Notes under the pieces: generated by a model
What the model was told of the DNA's origin: nothing
Databases searched by the model: none
Seen by the model: the letters and a program-made list of their open reading frames with translations, nothing else
Translations under genes and position numbers: made by a program
DNA from: SG8-30 sp964406445
GTDB taxonomy: Bacteria; Pseudomonadota; Gammaproteobacteria; Steroidobacterales; Steroidobacteraceae
Direction of reading: 5' to 3'
Assembly (NCBI GenBank): GCA_964406445.1
Contig: CAYORU010000031.1
Coordinates: forward strand, 1 to 42,078
Length of the DNA stretch: 42,078 nt
In this document: piece by piece, positions 38,593 to 42,078 of the stretch
How positions within the stretch are numbered: the first letter of the stretch is position 1
How the letters are laid out: each line of letters begins with the position of its first letter

Positions 38593-40080
38593 ATGGAGTT
38601 CCATGCGACGACTTCGCCCGCAGGCGCGCAGCGCACGGGCTGCGCGGTGATCGGCGTCTACGACGGCGGCGAGCTGTCGGCGGCGGCCGCGGCGCTCGAC
38701 GCGAAGGCCGGCGGCATCGTCCGGCGCGTCGTCAAGCGCGGCGATTTCTCCGGCAAGGCGGGCGAGGCCCTGCCGATCGCCGACCTCGGCGGCGGACGCG
38801 TCGAGCGAGCGCTGCTCGTGGGCCTGGGCCCGCGCAAGGACTGGTCGCGCAAGTCGCTGCGCCGGGCCGCCGCCACCGCGGCCGAGTGGCTGAAGAAGTC
38901 GGGCGCGCGCGACGCCCTGCTCTACCTCACGGCCGAGCGGCCCGCCGACGTGGACGCCCACCAGGCGGCGCGACTGTGCGCGCTTGCGTTCGCCGCCGCT
39001 TTCTACCGGATCCCCGACCTCAAGAGCGGGAAGAAGGCGCCGGCGCCGAGGCTCGCCCGGCTCGGCATCGTCATCCGCGAGCGCGGCGAGGCTGCCCCGA
39101 CGAAGCGCGGTCTGGAGGAGGCCGAGGGCATCGCCCGCGGCATGGCGCTCTCGCGGGATCTCGCGAACCTGCCCGCCAACGTCTGTACCCCCGGCTACCT
39201 GGCGACCCGCGCGCGCGGCATGGCGCGCGCGCACAAGGGGCTGCGCGTCCGGGTGCTGGAGGCGCGCGACATGAAGCGCCTCGGGATGGGCTCGCTGCTG
39301 TCGGTGACGCAGGGCTCGGAGCAGCCGCCCAAGCTGATCGTGCTGGAGTACCGGGGCGGCAAGGCCGGCCAGGCGCCGGTCGCGCTGGTGGGCAAGGGCG
39401 TCACCTTCGACACCGGCGGCATCTCGCTCAAGCAGCCGCCGGGCATGGACGAGATGAAGTTCGACATGACCGGCGCGGCGAGCGTGTTCGGCGCGATCGA
39501 GGCGGTCGCGTCCATGCAGGCCCGCGTCAACGTGGTGGGAATCATCCCCGCCTGCGAGAACATGCCGAGCGGCCGCGCCACCAAGCCGGGCGACATCTTC
39601 ACCTCGATGTCGGGCAAGACGATCGAGGTGCTCAACACCGACGCGGAGGGCCGGTTGATCCTGTGCGACGCACTGACCTACTCGCGCCGCTTCAAGCCGC
39701 GCGCGGTGGTGGACGTGGCCACGCTCACGGGTGCCTGCGTCATCGCCCTCGGCGCGCACTACTCCGGGCTCTTCTCGCCGGACGAGGCGCTGCGCCGGGA
39801 ACTCGAGCAGGCCGGCGAGCGCGCCGACGACCCGGCCTGGCCGATGCCGGTGGCCGAGGAGTATGCCGAGCTGCTCAAGAGCAATTTCGCCGACATGGCC
39901 AACGTCGCCGGCCGCGAGGGCGGCGCGATCACCGCGGCGTGCTTCCTGTGGCGGTTCGCCGAGGGGCTGCGCTGGGCGCACCTCGACATCGCCGGCACGG
40001 CCTATCTCACCGGCGCCAAGAAGGGCAGCACCGGGCGGCCCGTGCCGCTGCTCGTCGACTGGCTGCTCGCCCAGGGCTGA
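38593..40080 (+). CDS. pepA: Leucyl aminopeptidase PepA
   Basis: PepA is a cytosolic hexameric M17 aminopeptidase with two metal ions; in E. coli it also binds DNA. The 495-residue protein has the metal and active-site residues K268, D273, K280, D291, D350, E352 and R354, in VGKGVTFDTGG, MKFDMTGAA and the family signature NTDAEGRL. An N-terminal alpha/beta domain precedes the catalytic domain. It heads the pepA-holC-small protein run, with holC starting three bases after its stop. Confidence 0.96.
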   Translation: MEFHATTSPAGAQRTGCAVIGVYDGGELSAAAAALDAKAGGIVRRVVKRGDFSGKAGEALPIADLGGGRVERALLVGLGPRKDWSRKSLRRAAATAAEWLKKSGARDALLYLTAERPADVDAHQAARLCALAFAAAFYRIPDLKSGKKAPAPRLARLGIVIRERGEAAPTKRGLEEAEGIARGMALSRDLANLPANVCTPGYLATRARGMARAHKGLRVRVLEARDMKRLGMGSLLSVTQGSEQPPKLIVLEYRGGKAGQAPVALVGKGVTFDTGGISLKQPPGMDEMKFDMTGAASVFGAIEAVASMQARVNVVGIIPACENMPSGRATKPGDIFTSMSGKTIEVLNTDAEGRLILCDALTYSRRFKPRAVVDVATLTGACVIALGAHYSGLFSPDEALRRELEQAGERADDPAWPMPVAEEYAELLKSNFADMANVAGREGGAITAACFLWRFAEGLRWAHLDIAGTAYLTGAKKGSTGRPVPLLVDWLLAQG

Positions 40081-40083
40081 GCC

Positions 40084-40524
40084 TTGGCCGCGCCGCGCGT
40101 CAGCTTCTACGTGCTGCCCGGCCGCGACGAGCACGACCGGCGCGTGCTCGCCTGCCGTCTGGTCGAGAAGGCCTGGCAGGCGGAGCACCGCGTCTACGTG
40201 TCGCTCGACGACCTCGAGGCCGCGCGCGAGTTCGACGAGCTGCTGTGGCAGTTCTCCGACATCAGCTTCGTGCCGCACGCCCTCGCCGGCGACGCGGCGG
40301 CGGCGGAGGCGCCGGTGTGGATCGGCACGCCGCAAGGCGCACCCGACGGACGCTGCGTGCTGGTCAACCTGTCCACCGAGCTGCCCCGGGAGCCCGGGCG
40401 GTTCGAGCGGATCATCGAGGTGATCGACGGCGAGGAGCGCCGCCGCCAGCAGGGCCGGGAACGGTTCCGCGCCTACCGCGACCTCGGCATCGAGCCCGAG
40501 ACGCACAGCCTGGGGGACGCATGA
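40084..40524 (+). CDS. holC: DNA polymerase III chi subunit HolC
   Basis: Chi links the clamp-loader complex to single-strand-binding protein. The 146-residue product starts with RVSFYVLP and carries RLVEKAWQAEHRVYV, LLWQFSDISFVPHAL and VLVNLSTELP, the conserved blocks of the family. The start is TTG at 40084 with AGGG in the end of pepA at workable spacing; no nearer ATG exists. The stop overlaps the next gene as ATGA. Confidence 0.92.
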   Translation: MAAPRVSFYVLPGRDEHDRRVLACRLVEKAWQAEHRVYVSLDDLEAAREFDELLWQFSDISFVPHALAGDAAAAEAPVWIGTPQGAPDGRCVLVNLSTELPREPGRFERIIEVIDGEERRRQQGRERFRAYRDLGIEPETHSLGDA

Positions 40525-40838
40525 GCGGCGCGGATCCGTCCGAGCTTCCGATCCTCACCGACGTCGTCGACCTCGGCAAGCTCGAGCCGGCGACCGAGGC
40601 GGCGGACGCCGGCGAGTCCGCCGCGGCGACGCCGCGCCTGCACTCGGCTCAGGAGCTCGCGGCCCTGCAGGCCGACCTGGTCGGCCGCGCGCTCAACCTG
40701 ACCGACGAACTCCTGCACGGCGCAGCCCGGGAGATGGAAGGCGTCATGTTCGAGCGCGTCCTCGACCGCCTGCGCGCGGCGCTGCCTGGGATCGTGGCCG
40801 ACGCGCTGCGGGAGCACCTCGAGCCGCCCGGGGACTGA
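40521..40838 (+). CDS. Small conserved protein between holC and valS
   Basis: The 105-residue acidic protein has no signal peptide or membrane segment. The N-terminus contains LPILTDVVDLG, a short motif I recall from small proteins in this neighbourhood in other Proteobacteria, followed by an Ala/Glu-rich linker and a long C-terminal helix (about 50-100). Function is unknown. The ATG overlaps the holC stop by four bases, so co-translation is likely. Confidence 0.75.
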   Translation: MSGADPSELPILTDVVDLGKLEPATEAADAGESAAATPRLHSAQELAALQADLVGRALNLTDELLHGAAREMEGVMFERVLDRLRAALPGIVADALREHLEPPGD

Positions 40839-40873
40839 CGCCCAGGCCGGCAGGGACGCCGCAAGTCCGCGTG

Positions 40874-40879
40874 TATACT
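40874..40879 (+). promoter_or_regulatory. Possible -10 box (TATACT) for valS
   Basis: TATACT ends 25 bases before the valS ATG and predicts a leader of about 19 nt. No matching -35 hexamer is visible. The spacing equals that at mutL and queG to within one base. Confidence 0.45.
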
Positions 40880-40904
40880 GCGGGTTTTCCCCGCCCCTGC
40901 CTCC

Positions 40905-42078
40905 ATGGACAAGACCTACGACCCCCAGGCGATCGAGCAGCGCGTCTACGCCCGCTGGGAGTCGCTCGGCTGCTTCGCGCCCGCCGGCGAGGGTCCGGCC
41001 TACTGCATCGTCATTCCGCCGCCGAACGTCACCGGCACGCTGCACATGGGCCACGCGTTCCAGGACACCGTGATGGACGCGCTGACCCGCTACCACCGGA
41101 TGCTCGGCGACGCCGCGCTCTGGCAGCCGGGCACCGACCACGCCGGCATCGCCACGCAGATGGTCGTCGAGCGGCAGCTGAACGCCGAGGGGCTCACGCG
41201 CCACGACCTCGGTCGCGAGCGCTTCGTCGAGCGGGTCTGGGAGTGGAAGGCGGAGTCGGGCGGCACCATCGCGCGGCAGTTGAAGCGGCTCGGGGCCTCG
41301 GTCGACTGGAGCCGCGACCGCTTCACCATGGACGAGGGACTCTCCCGCGCCGTGGCGGAGGCCTTCGTGCGCCTGTACGACGAGGGCCTGATCTACCGCG
41401 GCAAGCGGCTCGTGAACTGGGACCCGGTGCTCAAGACCGCGCTGTCCGACCTGGAGGTGATCTCCGAGGAGGAGGAAGGCCGGCTGTGGCACTTGCGCTA
41501 TCCGCTGGCGGACGGAGACGGACACCTGGTCGTCGCCACGACCCGGCCCGAGACGATGCTGGGCGACACCGCGGTCGCCGTGCACCCCGACGACGAGCGC
41601 TACCGGCACCTCGTCGGCAAGACGCTGGCGCTGCCCCTCGCCGATCGCGAGATACCGATCGTCGCCGACGAGCACGTGGACCCGTCCTTCGGCTCGGGCT
41701 GTGTCAAGGTCACGCCGGCGCACGACTTCAACGACTGGGAGATCGGCGAGCGCCACGGGCTGGCGGTGCTCAACATCCTCGACGCCGACGCGCGGCTGAA
41801 CGACGCAGTGCCCGCCGCCTACCGCGGGCTCGACCGCTTCGAGGCGCGTGCGCGGGTCGTCGCCGACTTCGAGGCGCTGGGGCTGCTCGAGAAGGTCGAG
41901 CCGCACCGGCTGATGGTCCCGCGCGGCGACCGCAGTCATGCCGTGGTCGAGCCCTGGCTCACCGACCAGTGGTACGTGCGCATCGCCCCGCTCGCGGCGC
42001 CGGCCATCGCGGCCGTCGAGGAAGGCCGCATCCGCTTCGTGCCGGAGAACTGGGACCGCACCTATTTCGAGTGGATGC
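40905..42078 (+). CDS. valS: Valyl-tRNA synthetase, N-terminal 391 residues
   Basis: ValS charges tRNA-Val. Only the first 391 codons are in the window; the frame is open to the right edge. The class I HIGH motif appears as HMGH (47-50) within PPPNVTGTLHMGHA, followed by the GTDHAGIATQ block and the editing-domain motif TTRPETMLGDTAVAV. PRGDRSHAVVEPWLTDQWYV marks the return to the catalytic domain. The KMSKS loop and anticodon domain lie beyond the window. There is no Shine-Dalgarno sequence before the ATG. Confidence 0.96.
   Translation, partial: MDKTYDPQAIEQRVYARWESLGCFAPAGEGPAYCIVIPPPNVTGTLHMGHAFQDTVMDALTRYHRMLGDAALWQPGTDHAGIATQMVVERQLNAEGLTRHDLGRERFVERVWEWKAESGGTIARQLKRLGASVDWSRDRFTMDEGLSRAVAEAFVRLYDEGLIYRGKRLVNWDPVLKTALSDLEVISEEEEGRLWHLRYPLADGDGHLVVATTRPETMLGDTAVAVHPDDERYRHLVGKTLALPLADREIPIVADEHVDPSFGSGCVKVTPAHDFNDWEIGERHGLAVLNILDADARLNDAVPAAYRGLDRFEARARVVADFEALGLLEKVEPHRLMVPRGDRSHAVVEPWLTDQWYVRIAPLAAPAIAAVEEGRIRFVPENWDRTYFEWM

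Overview
This window is a dense, very GC-rich (roughly 70%) bacterial chromosome segment with almost no intergenic space. Two gene orders match Gammaproteobacteria: queG / nnrD-tsaE-amiB-mutL-miaA-hfq (1-7594, same order as in Escherichia coli) and lptG-lptF / pepA-holC-(small protein)-valS (36296-42078). The pcnB-folK-(dNK)-panB-panC operon points the same way. A MutL with an intact endonuclease motif and many propeller-type (Reg_prop) sensor proteins suggest a lineage near Xanthomonadales, Nevskiales or Pseudomonas rather than enterics; the genus cannot be fixed from sequence alone. GTG and TTG starts are common.

Layout: (1) 1-7594, conserved RNA-modification, repair and cell-wall block: hfq (cut by the window edge), miaA, mutL, amiB, tsaE and nnrD on the minus strand, with queG divergent from a palindromic -10 region. 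(2) 7732-21443, an accessory island on the plus strand: a two-propeller diguanylate cyclase, a GGDEF-EAL protein degenerate in both domains, a two-propeller hybrid histidine kinase (HisKA-HATPase-pseudoREC-REC-HPt), and two secreted subtilisin-like peptidases ending in GYLW hexapeptide repeats. The first peptidase carries a TGG-to-TGA stop inside its repeat array. A perfect TGTGA-N6-TCACA box lies 41.5 bp upstream of a predicted start site for the kinase gene. (3) 21481-25778, minus-strand pantothenate/folate/poly(A) operon, followed by tRNA-Glu(CTC).

(4) 26018-32128, mixed genes: a sulfotransferase-like/class IV aminotransferase pair, a polytopic membrane protein, an unknown protein, cytochrome c', cytochrome b561 and a VOC protein. 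(5) 31187-36291, a plus-strand run with overlapping or nearly touching genes: SbtA-type bicarbonate permease, SbtB-like PII protein, a Gld-type ABC exporter (ATPase, permease, GldG-like) and an RDD protein. (6) 36296-42078, lptG-lptF, then pepA, holC, a small conserved protein and the start of valS.

The most unusual region is the island at 7732-21443. Two paralogous periplasmic sensors drive different cytoplasmic outputs (c-di-GMP synthesis versus phosphorelay) around a probably non-enzymatic GGDEF-EAL protein, beside two repeat-tailed exported peptidases. That these act as one system is inference from adjacency and shared architecture. No insertion sequences, integrases, phage genes, rRNA or CRISPR arrays were seen, and no gap longer than 300 bases lacks a gene.
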